Shown piece after piece: positions 10,451 through 20,359 of a DNA stretch of 64,000 nt (position 1 is its first letter; each line of letters opens with the position of its first letter). The notes beneath the pieces are model-generated. The model saw only the letters and a program-made list of their open reading frames with translations, did no database searches and was not told where the DNA came from. Source of the DNA: Collinsella aerofaciens (GTDB lineage Bacteria > Actinomycetota > Coriobacteriia > Coriobacteriales > Coriobacteriaceae); NCBI RefSeq assembly GCF_009876115.1, contig NZ_WWSY01000004.1, positions 62,001 to 126,000 on the forward strand. The letters run 5' to 3'. The translations under genes and the position numbers were made by a program.

Positions 10451-12298
10451 TCATTCCAAAGGCGTATTTAAAACCCAGCCCCACTGTGGTATAGCGGTAG
10501 TGTGGTAGTAGTTCAGCCACCAAGCAAGTGATGTTGTCCTGATGTAACCGATGTTATCCATAACCATACCGTTTCCGATATAAATAGCAATATGGCCCCA
10601 GCGGGCACCAGCACTTGTATGAGTATGCGTAGGGACCGCAACGATCATTCCAACTTTAAGCTGAGATATATCTCGGCTGTAACACCAATTCCAGAACATG
10701 TCGCATGCGTCGCCGTTGGGATATGACCCCAGCACGGGGTAAAACACATGGCTAACCCACTCCGAGCACAGTCCCGCCCCAGGAGAAGGAACGCTATGGC
10801 AACGATTAACGATCTGGGACTGCAAGGAGGCGCGCGCGGAGTGCTCAGGCTCCACCCAAGCACCTGAGGCATTAAAGAAATACTCGGAGTCTCCAATTCT
10901 GTTCCAGCCATTTACCATTTGTCCAGAAGACATAAGGTAGTACCACGTTCCATCATCATCGAGGAACCAGCCAGTATTCATAGCTCCGGATTCGTTGTCG
11001 AGGTGATACCACCTACCGTCAATGAATCGCCAACCGCGCTGCAGAACCCCATCTGAGTCTGTGTAAAACCACACCTGTGCAGCTGAGGACCAATACCAGC
11101 CAGCGACAGGCTTTCCCTCGGGATCCCTGAGCTTAATTCCACCCGCGCCGTCCTTGACGCCCGAAAGCACAATCGCACCACTGCTGCACGCATAATATAC
11201 GTTTTCATCTTGTGAGAAGACCCAAGTGTTGCACTTTAATGCACCGCCGCTATCCGGATCCAAATAATAAATGGAGCCATTTACAGTTTGAAATCCTTCC
11301 AGCATGGCGCCATTATTATTGGGGTCTAGCAAATACCAGCTAGAACCATTGTAAAACCACCCGGTACGAATCTCTCCCGATGCGTTGGAGCAATACCATG
11401 CCCCATCGTTAATAAACCAACCGGAGCTCATAGAACCGGATTCGGAAAAATGATACAAAGAGCCGTTAACAAGCCTAAAGCCCGTAGCCATTAATCCAGA
11501 AGGCTCAAGCCAGTACCAAGTATTGCCAAGGAGTAACCACCCGGTCTGCATAGCGCCCGAACTGTCCAAATAGTACCAGCTATCATCAATTAAAACCCAG
11601 CCGGTCTTCATTGAACCCGATGTCTCGTCAAGGTAGAACCAGCGCCCACCGGTGGCAGCCCATCCCTTCAAATGTGCACAGGAGTTAGAAAATAAATGCC
11701 AGCCATCGTTCAAGTATTTCCAGCCAGTAGCTGCATAACCTTCGGAATCAAAATAATACTCCGCCCCTCTAATGGACAGAAAACAGTTTGACGGCCAACC
11801 ACCAGCCTCATATCTCCACCACCATTTACCGTTTTGGTAGGCCCAAGAACCAGGAAGAGCGATGTTATTATCAGAGGAACGAACGATCTGGAACGACAGT
11901 TGAGAGGTAACGCCGGCGTAATTCCCTAGCCCATTCACTCTTATAGTGGCGCAGCCAGGGGCAACATTATCTGAATACGTGACTTCATAATCGATTCCGC
12001 TTGCTAGCACAGAACCGCTGGCAGTCAAAACAGAGACATCAGGAGTAATCACATCGCCAGTATATTCATATATCGACGAATCGATAGATGCTTTGAAATT
12101 ATCGGAATCCAAAGTCAAACGATCGCTACCTGATGTCCCAAATGCTTCCTGACCCGATTGAACCAAAGAGCCATCAGTGCCTTCAGCCACGCAATCTTCA
12201 GTTAATGAAAATGCGATTGCGGGCCATAAAAGAGAGATGAAACAAATAGATGTTAGACAAACCACACTGATTAAACTCAGATGTCGATTTTTCATCAT
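10451..12298 (-). CDS. Secreted choline-binding-repeat protein with CHAP/NlpC-P60-like peptidase domain
   Basis: 615 residues. A signal peptide (about 1-30, hydrophobic core SVVCLTSICFISLLW) is followed by a bacterial Ig-like module (about 65-140, with YTGDVITPDVSV and IDYEVTYSDNVAPG). About fifteen 20-residue cell-wall-binding repeats of the form GW...WYYLDSSGAMQTGW cover roughly 150-480. The C-terminal 134 residues look like a cysteine amidase: candidate nucleophile Cys511 in AGLCSEWVSHVF and His569 in ARWGHIAIYIGNG. Predicted to bind choline on the cell surface and cut peptidoglycan cross-bridges or stem peptides. It stands alone, convergent to the tandem GT2 gene. The exact peptidase clan (CHAP versus NlpC/P60) is uncertain. 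Confidence 0.8.
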   Translation of the reverse strand: MMKNRHLSLISVVCLTSICFISLLWPAIAFSLTEDCVAEGTDGSLVQSGQEAFGTSGSDRLTLDSDNFKASIDSSIYEYTGDVITPDVSVLTASGSVLASGIDYEVTYSDNVAPGCATIRVNGLGNYAGVTSQLSFQIVRSSDNNIALPGSWAYQNGKWWWRYEAGGWPSNCFLSIRGAEYYFDSEGYAATGWKYLNDGWHLFSNSCAHLKGWAATGGRWFYLDETSGSMKTGWVLIDDSWYYLDSSGAMQTGWLLLGNTWYWLEPSGLMATGFRLVNGSLYHFSESGSMSSGWFINDGAWYCSNASGEIRTGWFYNGSSWYLLDPNNNGAMLEGFQTVNGSIYYLDPDSGGALKCNTWVFSQDENVYYACSSGAIVLSGVKDGAGGIKLRDPEGKPVAGWYWSSAAQVWFYTDSDGVLQRGWRFIDGRWYHLDNESGAMNTGWFLDDDGTWYYLMSSGQMVNGWNRIGDSEYFFNASGAWVEPEHSARASLQSQIVNRCHSVPSPGAGLCSEWVSHVFYPVLGSYPNGDACDMFWNWCYSRDISQLKVGMIVAVPTHTHTSAGARWGHIAIYIGNGMVMDNIGYIRTTSLAWWLNYYHTTAIPQWGWVLNTPLE

Positions 12299-12439
12299 TT
12301 TTCTCTTCTCGCCAAATCAAATTAACCTTTGAATATCCAGATGCAGTCGACCCAGAGATGCAGTTCCCAAATTAATTAATATGCAAGACAACTCGCTTGA
12401 TACGTTGCACCAGATAAAACGATAAGACACTCAACATAG

Positions 12440-12464
12440 GGATTGTCTATTTGTTAGACAATCC
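12440..12464. terminator. Small hairpin in the gap between DUF2304 and the choline-binding-repeat gene
   Basis: 9-bp stem (GGATTGTCT / AGACAATCC) with a 7-nt loop, in the 258-bp gap at 12299-12556. It could end the DUF2304 transcript or be an operator for the following gene. There is no strong T-tract. Confidence 0.35.
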
Positions 12465-12556
12465 ACAACCAGCAGTCGAGCGCGATCAATGGTGCACAAA
12501 CTTAGGAGCCCTAATGAGGGATAGCCGAAGGAACTGAATCAAACCATGTATTGAGC

Positions 12557-12910
12557 TCATTCATGATCAGACCTTTTCTCAAGCTCTTTTTCGAGCAGGG
12601 CAATCCTATGAGTAAGGTTTTTGATCGCCAAAACATGACGACTCGCGGCAACGCTAAGAGACAGAGAGATTGCAAGCAACAGCACGATTGCACCCAAAAA
12701 AAGGAAATTGGCCGGGTTGACAAACCCAATAGCTGTTGAGCAACTATAAATAATCTGAGGACATAAATCACAGATCAAGGCCGCCATACACATCAAAATC
12801 CACAGCAAAGAGTACTTAAGAAGCATCTTTCCGTTGGACACGAGACGTAAAACATAGACGAGGAATCCGCCGAAAAAGAGGGCCGCACCAATCCTCAAAA
12901 TAAGATTCAT
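12557..12910 (-). CDS. DUF2304 small membrane protein
   Basis: 117 residues with three hydrophobic segments (about 5-22, 33-52 and 66-90) and a charged C-terminal tail that looks helical (IALLEKELEKRS). This is the DUF2304 pattern: small membrane proteins almost always encoded beside a dolichyl-phosphate-mannose-synthase-like GT2, as here. The start overlaps the stop of the GT2 gene (TAATG), so the two are co-translated. The role is unknown; a membrane anchor or partner for the GT2 is the usual suggestion. Confidence 0.8.
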   Translation of the reverse strand: MNLILRIGAALFFGGFLVYVLRLVSNGKMLLKYSLLWILMCMAALICDLCPQIIYSCSTAIGFVNPANFLFLGAIVLLLAISLSLSVAASRHVLAIKNLTHRIALLEKELEKRSDHE

Positions 12911-13656
12911 TATTTGTCTCCCCTATGAACCCAGCACACAAGGACAATGGCTAACGTAACCTTGACCATATAGTAGACGGAAGAGAAGCCCCCGATAGAT
13001 GAACGTCCACCTTGGCGCTCATTCATCTTTACAGGCGCTTCCATAACGGGAAGACCAAGCTTCATAGCCAAAGCAATCGACTCTGGCTCCGGGTAGTCAT
13101 CAGGATAACTCTTGCAGAACAGGTCGATAGCATCTTTATTGCAGGCCCTAAAGCCAGAAGTGGGATCGGTGACCACCTTACCCGTAAGCAACTCGAGCAA
13201 AAATGAAAGCCACCTGATTCCAACACGACGCATAAAAGTTGATTGAAAACCATCAGTCTCAACCAGAAATCGAGAGCCTATCGCCAAACTCGCACCGCTC
13301 TCAATCAGCTTTACAAGCTCAGGAATATAAGAAGGATCATGTTGGCCATCGCCGTCAACCTGAATGTCGATATCATAGCCAAATCTCTGGGCATATTTAT
13401 GGCCCGCTTGGACCGCTCCACCGATACCAAGGTTCTGCGGCAAATCCAATATGTTGATACCATGCTCTCGACAAAGCTCAAGCGTTGTATCTTGTGAGCC
13501 GTCGTTGATTACGACATAGTCATAACCCGCAGCTTTTATAGCTGCAACGGTATTGAGAATGCACTCCTGTTCGTTATAGGCAGGAATTATTACGAGAACA
13601 CGCAGATGTCCTTTTGAACATGTCGTTGAAGTAAAAGACAATCGAGATTCATCCAT
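12910..13656 (-). CDS. DPM1-like GT2 glycosyltransferase
   Basis: 248 residues, a single GT-A domain: VLVIIPAYNEQECI, VINDGSQDTT, LPQNLGIGGAVQAG, the metal-binding QVDGDGQHDP, and SGFRACNKDAI. It resembles polyprenyl-phosphate sugar synthases but lacks the pair of C-terminal membrane helices of GtrB; the DUF2304 partner may supply membrane attachment. Likely makes a lipid-linked sugar for the polymer operon upstream or transfers one residue. The 315-bp gap upstream (13657-13971) separates it from the DUF2142 gene, so it may have its own promoter. Confidence 0.82.
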   Translation of the reverse strand: MDESRLSFTSTTCSKGHLRVLVIIPAYNEQECILNTVAAIKAAGYDYVVINDGSQDTTLELCREHGINILDLPQNLGIGGAVQAGHKYAQRFGYDIDIQVDGDGQHDPSYIPELVKLIESGASLAIGSRFLVETDGFQSTFMRRVGIRWLSFLLELLTGKVVTDPTSGFRACNKDAIDLFCKSYPDDYPEPESIALAMKLGLPVMEAPVKMNERQGGRSSIGGFSSVYYMVKVTLAIVLVCWVHRGDK

Positions 13657-13971
13657 TCCAAAAACAGTTGGCTCTTAGCGACGCCCAAAGAATTTGCGAC
13701 TCTTACAGTCCAACGCATAGCTTAACTCAGACTTAAGTTTACTGTATCCTGTCTAACCATTAGGAAGTTACATCTCAAGCTTAGATATTTAGCTTGCTCA
13801 ACTAGGGCACACATGGGGTCCCCATCCATCACCGCAGGAAAAGGACCCTTTGCAGTTCTGCCTCAAATACGGGGCGCATGTCCTGAGCGAACCCTCAACG
13901 CCGTCCCATTCGATCCAATCGAATCCAACTAATTGCCCACTCCTACTATAACCATGACCTATATCGCGAAT
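13657..13971. other. Intergenic region, 315 bp
   Basis: No convincing ORF. It holds a small palindrome (ATTCGAT / ATCGAAT, 13908-13924, 3-nt loop) just downstream of the DUF2142 gene and a GGGGTCCCC palindrome near 13815. A promoter for the downstream GT2/DUF2304 pair is expected here but I could not place it. Confidence 0.4.
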
Positions 13972-15963
13972 TTAGAAAAAACGGATATACAGAAGCTCGA
14001 ACATCACAAAATACAGCAGCGCAAATGGAGCCCCGAGCATAAAGGCTGTAACTTTAGCCTTCACCTCCTCATCGCAGTAAATAGGGAACCTGAGCAATAG
14101 ACAGGCAAAAGGTATTATCAAAGGTATGAGATATCGCGCTTGGACACCCGCAACTGTCTGGCTTCCAACTCCTGTAAAAGCGATGTATAGAGCCAAAGCA
14201 ACTAGGTGGCAAGTAGCAAGAACCAGGAATAGAGTCCAAACAATTCCGCAACGGCTAAGCTTTATTTTAGTATCTTTTTCATTATCAATAATGCAAATAG
14301 CTTCAAACAGCATGATGGGGAGATACGAAAGCCATGGGAACAGATTAGACACGTCCCCAAGATAAGCCATATTCGTTGATATTGAATTGAGAAACGCCGG
14401 GGTCAGCATCGATCCAAAAACGAAATTCGAGATTACAGCTATAGTTCCAACTGGATTTGCAAGCACTCCCGTCGTTTGACCAGCCGTAGAGACTTCGGAG
14501 CCACCACGTGCATCAGAAATATTATTTACGACAGATGAGAAATATGGCGTCAAGAAAGATAGGATCATAATGGCACAAACGAATAGAGCAGTACCAATCA
14601 AGATACGTCTTTGCTTGCTTGAAACATATTTATTTGCAGGAATTAAAAGCGCAAGTCCAAATAAGGGAAAATAAATCGCTTTAGCTGCAAACCCGATTGC
14701 AAAAGATAGTAGAAATGCGAAGAACGTTTTAGCAGAAATATCCTCTTCAGAAATAAGCATCTTCAACAAAAGAGCTGTTCCTAGCAAACTGAACGATATC
14801 ACACAGGGATCATACGAGTAACTGGCTGCCATTAACACAGCAGACGGGAACAACGCAATACAAGTGAAAAGACATTTTCTGCAAGGGGCTATACGAATTG
14901 CGATTCCGCAGATAACTGCATACGCAAACAAATTAAAAATTTTACCCAATGCAAATTTGATAGAGAATGGGAGATGAAGCAAGCGACCCAAACAAAGGCC
15001 GATAGATGAAGGAATATAGGCAATTTTAGAAAGAGCCACACTATCAAAACAATTAAAACGTTCGATACCTTCAGCTAAATCATTTTTATCAGCCTCTCTG
15101 ACCAATTGCTCAACAGAGCCACGGTTAAACTCTCTTGTTTCATCTATTGGGTACTTACCCAAAGCTGCATCCAAACTAAAGCCGTCCCCCATATAAAACT
15201 GCTCGACTATCATTCGGTCAGAATTTGTTATTTCAGCATTTGTGAGGTAGGAAAAACTGTTTGCATTTCCATAGTGGACCTCATCATCCCATGTCAAAAA
15301 ATTTGTAACGGGAAAGCAAATAATTACGGATAGACCAATTGAGACAATGCATGCGAAAGCGAACAGTTCGGGCTTCAGATAAGAAATGCCCCCATTAATA
15401 GCAATCAATCCGATCAAAACCGTAATGGGCAAAGCAGACGCGAACAACACCGTCTTTGACTTATCGAGCGGAATGCCAATAAAAGCGATAAAAACAGCAA
15501 AGCCAACAAAAACCGCCAAATAAAAGAAACACTTCTTAGCATCAGTTTTCTTAACCGAGGTTACGAAGCTCTTCATCAAGCCATAGCAAAGCTCAATTCC
15601 CTGGAACGCTAAAACTAAATGAAAGCATATAACCAGACCTGAGATATTCCATGCACCAAGACCGAAGGGGCCAAACGTCTTCGCGCCAGCCAATATGATG
15701 AAAACTAGCAGAAAGCTGCTGAGGATACTGGACGCGACGAGAACGGTTATCTGACGAATAGCATCACCGCTCGACTGTGATTTCGGTTGCAAATATAAGC
15801 ACGCAACAGCAACGACATCGCAAAAGAGTTCAAGAATGAATAGATTTAAATTCTTATAGTGCAATGATGTCGCGACAGCTAACAAAAGAAGTCCCAGCCC
15901 AAAGATGGCAAGCGCGTACTCGCTTTTCTTAATTGCAGGATTATTCAAAACGTGCATCTCCAA
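13972..15963 (-). CDS. DUF2142-family polytopic membrane protein (GT-C-like)
   Basis: About 660 residues with some 13-14 hydrophobic helices. The extracytoplasmic loop FLTWDDEVHYGNANSF has the acidic pair typical of GT-C enzymes, and the motif VAGVQARYLIPLIIP near the C-terminus is the DUF2142 hallmark. Such proteins sit in surface-polysaccharide clusters and probably transfer a sugar from a lipid carrier outside the membrane. Start uncertain: the frame opens at TTG 15963, an ATG is at 15957, and the only GGAG lies between them. Low GC compared with the rml genes. It lies downstream of the GT4 gene in the same direction. Confidence 0.78.
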   Translation of the reverse strand: MEMHVLNNPAIKKSEYALAIFGLGLLLLAVATSLHYKNLNLFILELFCDVVAVACLYLQPKSQSSGDAIRQITVLVASSILSSFLLVFIILAGAKTFGPFGLGAWNISGLVICFHLVLAFQGIELCYGLMKSFVTSVKKTDAKKCFFYLAVFVGFAVFIAFIGIPLDKSKTVLFASALPITVLIGLIAINGGISYLKPELFAFACIVSIGLSVIICFPVTNFLTWDDEVHYGNANSFSYLTNAEITNSDRMIVEQFYMGDGFSLDAALGKYPIDETREFNRGSVEQLVREADKNDLAEGIERFNCFDSVALSKIAYIPSSIGLCLGRLLHLPFSIKFALGKIFNLFAYAVICGIAIRIAPCRKCLFTCIALFPSAVLMAASYSYDPCVISFSLLGTALLLKMLISEEDISAKTFFAFLLSFAIGFAAKAIYFPLFGLALLIPANKYVSSKQRRILIGTALFVCAIMILSFLTPYFSSVVNNISDARGGSEVSTAGQTTGVLANPVGTIAVISNFVFGSMLTPAFLNSISTNMAYLGDVSNLFPWLSYLPIMLFEAICIIDNEKDTKIKLSRCGIVWTLFLVLATCHLVALALYIAFTGVGSQTVAGVQARYLIPLIIPFACLLLRFPIYCDEEVKAKVTAFMLGAPFALLYFVMFELLYIRFF

Positions 15964-16060
15964 CTAAAGACAAAATCGAATAGGATAAGTCGACAATAAC
16001 AAATTCGGGTCTTAGATCCAACTTCACTTAAAAGCTAAGTAAAAGCCAGCCAAGTATCAC

Positions 16061-17206
16061 TTAGCAAATACAAAACGCCTTCTCGACATCTATAGCAGTG
16101 GCGTCCCAGCTATATCGATTTTCAACAAGGGCCCTAGAGTTTCGAGACTGTAGAGAAAGCAGCTTTCGATCATCAAAAAGCCTGCATAATGCCGAAACCA
16201 CCTCATCAGATGACATGGACTGAATTATCGTGCCGTAGCTATCATCTGGAATAAGCTCGTGCGCGCCTCCCACATCTGTTACCACAGCAGGCGTTCCGCA
16301 AGCTGAAGCCTCAAGAAGTACCGTCGAAAAGCCTTCGGACCGAGTTGGAAGACAAAGCACATCTGCTTGCTGAAGTAAGGAGGAAATGTCCTCTGCGCTA
16401 CATCTCCCAAGCCAAAACAAGTTCGACGAACAGGCTTCCTTGACTTCATTGGCCAGCGGACCATCCCCTGCAAGAACAAAACAAATATCACGCTTGGCAA
16501 TATCCTTTGCGCGAGCTGCCTCAATAATTGAATAAATTCCCTTTTCAGGAATAAACCGCCCAACAAAAGCCACAACTAAAGATGATTGAGGGACACCTAA
16601 TTCTGATCGGAAATCTCTACCCGAAGAGATGCTCCTATAAATTGAAGCATTGATTGAGTTCGATATTACGCCCTTTGCACCGATATTAAAATGCTGAAGC
16701 CATTCAACGCTTTTAGAAGAAATCCCATAGAAATCAGGTTCAAACGTCTTTACGCGATCAGTAATCCAATCCTCATATCGGCGCACAAAATAATCAAGGA
16801 ATGGCTGATTGAAAGAAAGATACGCTGAACCATGGTCGAGAACGACGGCCCTAGTGTTATGATCCACAGCAAACTTCAGCCCTTCGAGTGAGAGGGGGAA
16901 AAGCCTCGTGTTGATAAGTACGCCGTCCCACTCATAATCATCAAGGCTTTGCAGGAGCCGGTAATAATCGCCGGTTTTTTTGGGAAGAGGAAGCCTTCCA
17001 TCAAGCAATGAAATACATGGAAGCCGAATTATCTCGAGACCGTTTTCGACTGAATGACCGACTCCTACGCGCATTGAATCATTAGTAACGATAACCACCC
17101 TGTCGCCGCGGGCAGCTAGGGCATGAGCGAGACCATCGACAAAATTACCAATTCCACTAAGTTGCGGGTGATAATGATGGGTGAAAATACAAATAGAAGA
17201 ACTCAT
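16061..17206 (-). CDS. GT4 family glycosyltransferase
   Basis: 381 residues with a GT-B fold. The N-terminal domain has FTHHYHPQLSGIGNFVDGLAHAL. The C-terminal donor-binding domain has VAFVGRFIPEKGIYSIIEAA, VLAGDGPL, FWLGRC and the EX7E-type motif PTRSEGFSTVLLEASACGTPAV. GAGG 7 nt before the ATG supports the start. It follows licD and precedes DUF2142, so it probably adds one sugar to the lipid-linked repeat unit that receives phosphorylcholine. Sugar and acceptor unknown. Confidence 0.85.
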   Translation of the reverse strand: MSSSICIFTHHYHPQLSGIGNFVDGLAHALAARGDRVVIVTNDSMRVGVGHSVENGLEIIRLPCISLLDGRLPLPKKTGDYYRLLQSLDDYEWDGVLINTRLFPLSLEGLKFAVDHNTRAVVLDHGSAYLSFNQPFLDYFVRRYEDWITDRVKTFEPDFYGISSKSVEWLQHFNIGAKGVISNSINASIYRSISSGRDFRSELGVPQSSLVVAFVGRFIPEKGIYSIIEAARAKDIAKRDICFVLAGDGPLANEVKEACSSNLFWLGRCSAEDISSLLQQADVLCLPTRSEGFSTVLLEASACGTPAVVTDVGGAHELIPDDSYGTIIQSMSSDEVVSALCRLFDDRKLLSLQSRNSRALVENRYSWDATAIDVEKAFCIC

Positions 17207-17239
17207 TACATAACCTCATCTGGTAAAGATTTCATATCC

Positions 17240-18097
17240 TTAATTCTGCGCAGTCCAGACTTCACCATCCCCAAAGTCAAGCAGAAGAGGAAGATGGGTA
17301 TGTCGATTTTCCGGCTCCGGAATTTTCTTCCATTCGCCATACATCGTTGTAAGATATTTATCCGTCATACGAGGAACGGGGAATTCACTGCCTTCGAAAA
17401 CCGCACTGCTCAGAGGGAAAATCTCTGAAATAGGCACTGGCGCCATATTCGGCCAGCTTAACGTCAGACAATAATCAGAGACCTCACCCGTATTTGAGTC
17501 GGCAATACAGGAGTCGAACAAATCCTGGTAAGAGCATGCGCCTCGAGAAACCAGTCGTTCCACTACGTGTATAGCAGAACAACCAATTTGCTCGAGTTGT
17601 CCAAGGAACCCTTTATGAGGGACAACAATGGAAGAAGAGTGATATAAATAAGCTCTTTTCTGTGCAATTGATGCAGTTCGGACTTGTTTTGCACGAAGGC
17701 GTTTATCTGTATAGAGCTGGTCATATGGAAAGATGTCGACAAAAATACCCATCGAACTGGAAGCCTCTCGAGCCTCCTGATTCTCGAAGCGAGTTTCATC
17801 GCGATACACCTTAGCAAACATCGCAGCATAGCCAATAGTATTCCGCGATGTATGGAGCGAATATCCTTCCGGTAAACCATCCTCGGCTAAAGAGCAAAAG
17901 CGGTCATAGTCTGAACGCATCATTCCGATATCTATATCATCATCCCAAGGGATAAACCCCCTATGACGCATTGCTCCTAAACATGTTCCGCCATCAAGCC
18001 ACCACCTGATGCCGTGCTTAGAGCAGAATGCAGCGACAACCTGAAGGATATCCAATTCAGTGTTTTGAAGCTTTAATAGCGCGTGAGCTTTAGACAT
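17240..18097 (-). CDS. licD: LicD-family phosphorylcholine transferase
   Basis: 285 residues from the ATG at 18097. An ATG at 18100 is adjacent, and the longer open frame to 18178 would overlap the flippase gene; AGG is 6 nt before the second ATG. The nucleotidyltransferase-fold motifs of LicD are intact: WWLDGGTCLGAMRHRGFIPW, then the metal-binding DDDIDIGM (about 51-59). LicD enzymes move phosphorylcholine from CDP-choline to a sugar of a surface polymer. A LicC-LicA fusion and a LicB-like transporter 7 kb away make choline the likely group rather than another phospho-substituent. It lies directly after the Wzx-like gene and before GT4. Confidence 0.85.
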   Translation of the reverse strand: MSKAHALLKLQNTELDILQVVAAFCSKHGIRWWLDGGTCLGAMRHRGFIPWDDDIDIGMMRSDYDRFCSLAEDGLPEGYSLHTSRNTIGYAAMFAKVYRDETRFENQEAREASSSMGIFVDIFPYDQLYTDKRLRAKQVRTASIAQKRAYLYHSSSIVVPHKGFLGQLEQIGCSAIHVVERLVSRGACSYQDLFDSCIADSNTGEVSDYCLTLSWPNMAPVPISEIFPLSSAVFEGSEFPVPRMTDKYLTTMYGEWKKIPEPENRHTHLPLLLDFGDGEVWTAQN

Positions 18098-18104
18098 CAT
18101 CGGC

Positions 18105-19349
18105 CTATCTCTTTTCCCCAAACCATTCTTGCGTCTGTTTCCCCAAAACAAAAGACTGATAAATAAGGCAAATAGCATTGGATATAAGCGCCGTTACAGT
18201 AGGGCCATTTAAGCCAAACAACACTTGCGCGGGAGCCATGACAGCAACAGCACTGATTAAGGACAATATGCTGCCAACAAATACCCCTCGGTAGTTATCA
18301 AGAGAAACCAGCAAATCGTTGACAAACCAAGCAATGCCAGTCAAAAAGGCACAAGCCAACATAGGCTGAAGGAGATCAGAATGTTTGGCTATTCCAGCGC
18401 CATAAAACAAAGACAGCAATAATTTGCCGAAAAAGAAAAGCGCAACTGCTGATATGACGCCGACAAATAAAATACCGGCAAGTATTTTACCTATAAGCGT
18501 AAAAAAGGACTTTTCCCTAGAATAGTAACGCTCTACTAAATAACCTAATAAAGGATTATAGATATACGTCGCACCCATTTGGATAATTGCCACGGGAGCA
18601 GCAACTGATGCATAAATGCCTAGAGCAGAATCTCCGAATGTATAAGATAAATACTGCCTTGGAATATTCGGCGCCGCAGAAGCAGCAATGCCGCCCAGAA
18701 CGATGGGCAAACAGCCACATAGGAAAGCTCTGACCTTCGCTTGGGTAATTCCAAGTTTGATTGCAGAGATTCGATTTGATCTCGGATAATCGTAAATAAC
18801 ACCGATACCTATAGTCACTACCGTCATTAGCAACAATGCACCTTCGAGGCTATTTAACAGCCCAAAGACAACAATGAACGAAAGGAGAGAACCAATGCCC
18901 TGCATTATGAGGGATTTCCCAATATAGTCCATCCTATGGCCAACCTGATCATTGGCATGCATGACATCAATAACTAAGCCGGCGGTTTTATAGAGAGCAT
19001 ACAAAAGAACAGCAGGCACCGTATCAATACGACACGTCGCAATGGAATAGACGGCCAACATTGCAAACGCCATAAACGTAGTAAAGAAACGAAAAGTCAG
19101 GTATTGACCAGCAGAGTTTTTCCTTTCAACATCTGCAATTTGTACCGTGTACATCCTGTATTGGGCCAATTGAGAAAACATGTTGAAAATAGACATAGCA
19201 AGGGAATAAATTCCAGCAGCACTATATCCATCAGACAGTCGAACGACCAATATAGTGATTAGCCATTGACAGCCTAAATTCGTCAACGAGCCAACGGTAT
19301 TCCAGAACATATTGTGTTTAATCGAAAGAGTCTTCTCTGTGGCTTCCAC
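18105..19349 (-). CDS. Wzx/MATE-like polysaccharide flippase
   Basis: 414 residues from the GTG at 19349; the frame opens at TTG 19373 without a visible ribosome-binding site, and the start is not certain. About 12 hydrophobic helices and the N-terminal block KHNMFWNTVGSLTNLGCQWL are typical of the Wzx/PST family. It would move the undecaprenyl-linked repeat unit across the membrane. Position between GT2 and licD makes it the exporter of this cluster's own glycan. No Wzy polymerase was seen next to it. Confidence 0.82.
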   Translation of the reverse strand: MEATEKTLSIKHNMFWNTVGSLTNLGCQWLITILVVRLSDGYSAAGIYSLAMSIFNMFSQLAQYRMYTVQIADVERKNSAGQYLTFRFFTTFMAFAMLAVYSIATCRIDTVPAVLLYALYKTAGLVIDVMHANDQVGHRMDYIGKSLIMQGIGSLLSFIVVFGLLNSLEGALLLMTVVTIGIGVIYDYPRSNRISAIKLGITQAKVRAFLCGCLPIVLGGIAASAAPNIPRQYLSYTFGDSALGIYASVAAPVAIIQMGATYIYNPLLGYLVERYYSREKSFFTLIGKILAGILFVGVISAVALFFFGKLLLSLFYGAGIAKHSDLLQPMLACAFLTGIAWFVNDLLVSLDNYRGVFVGSILSLISAVAVMAPAQVLFGLNGPTVTALISNAICLIYQSFVLGKQTQEWFGEKR

Positions 19350-19393
19350 AAATATAAGCGCCCTTCTGAACAAGTCGCGATTCGGATACGAAG

Positions 19394-20341
19394 CTATTTT
19401 GCTTCTTTAATCATGTTTAAAATCAAAAGAAACAGCCAATTCGGTACAAGTCGCATAACGATTTCAGCTTTAGCAATGGACGGGCAAGCTCGTCGATATT
19501 TAAGCAAGCCAATTATGGAGCGTCGCTCTCTTGCATCGGCGAACCCCATTATTTCCTTTAGGTGCGGTGAATCAGGAAATCTTTCGGCAAATTGCTTAGC
19601 TGTATCAACCCTGTTTTTAACTCTTGTTAAATACCAATCATCTTTTGAAGCAACACCCGCAAGGAATCCAGTTTCATTCCCGCCATGTCGACGATACTTA
19701 ACCAAGGGAGTCGTTGTAAAACTGCACTTCCCCAGTTCGCTGCAGCCCAATGTCAACCACAAATCATGTGCAGTGGATTCCGGAAAGGGAATCATCGACT
19801 TAGCAGCACTCGCATCTAGCATGAGAGCCATACCAATGCCGTAGCATACACTTGCAGCCTGAATAGTAATATCCTCTCCGGAGCACCAATTTACTTCAGG
19901 CGAATTTGGATGAGCTTTTCTGTAGCTCTCTACCAGCATGTTTCCGTTTTCGTCGATTACCGATCTATCGCAAACATCAAGAATTGAGCCTTCTTCTAGC
20001 ATATGGTTGAGCGAAACTTGAACTCTGTTAGGCTCCCAAATATCATCTTGATCGCAAAATACTACGTAATCCCCTTCTGCCAAAGAGAGTAGTGCCTCGA
20101 ACGATTTGACATAACCGAGATTTTTATCGCCATGATAATAACGATAGGCGTTTTTCTTTATATGCTCTTGGATAAACCCCTCTAAAGAGGCCGATTCGGG
20201 GCAGTCATTTCTGACCAAAAGCGTAACCGGAAACGTTTGTTCATCAATCGAATCAAGTTGAGCGGCGAAAAACTTAAGATCAGGTTTATATGCTGAAAGA
20301 AGTACGCATACGCCTGTACCATTTCCCTTTTCTATTTCCAA
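19394..20341 (-). CDS. GT2 glycosyltransferase, rhamnosyltransferase-like
   Basis: 315 residues from TTG 20341, chosen because GGGAGG lies 4 nt upstream; an ATG at 20359 in frame has no Shine-Dalgarno. The GT-A motifs are VCVLLSAYKPD, GDKNLGYVKSFEALL and VVFCDQDDIWEPNR. The DQDDIW signature is common in RgpB-like alpha-rhamnosyltransferases and galactosyltransferases. First gene of the operon GT2-wzx-licD-GT4-DUF2142. With dTDP-rhamnose genes in the same window a rhamnosyl transfer is plausible but not shown. Confidence 0.83.
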   Translation of the reverse strand: MEIEKGNGTGVCVLLSAYKPDLKFFAAQLDSIDEQTFPVTLLVRNDCPESASLEGFIQEHIKKNAYRYYHGDKNLGYVKSFEALLSLAEGDYVVFCDQDDIWEPNRVQVSLNHMLEEGSILDVCDRSVIDENGNMLVESYRKAHPNSPEVNWCSGEDITIQAASVCYGIGMALMLDASAAKSMIPFPESTAHDLWLTLGCSELGKCSFTTTPLVKYRRHGGNETGFLAGVASKDDWYLTRVKNRVDTAKQFAERFPDSPHLKEIMGFADARERRSIIGLLKYRRACPSIAKAEIVMRLVPNWLFLLILNMIKEAK

Positions 20342-20359
20342 AAATCCTCCCAAAGTCAT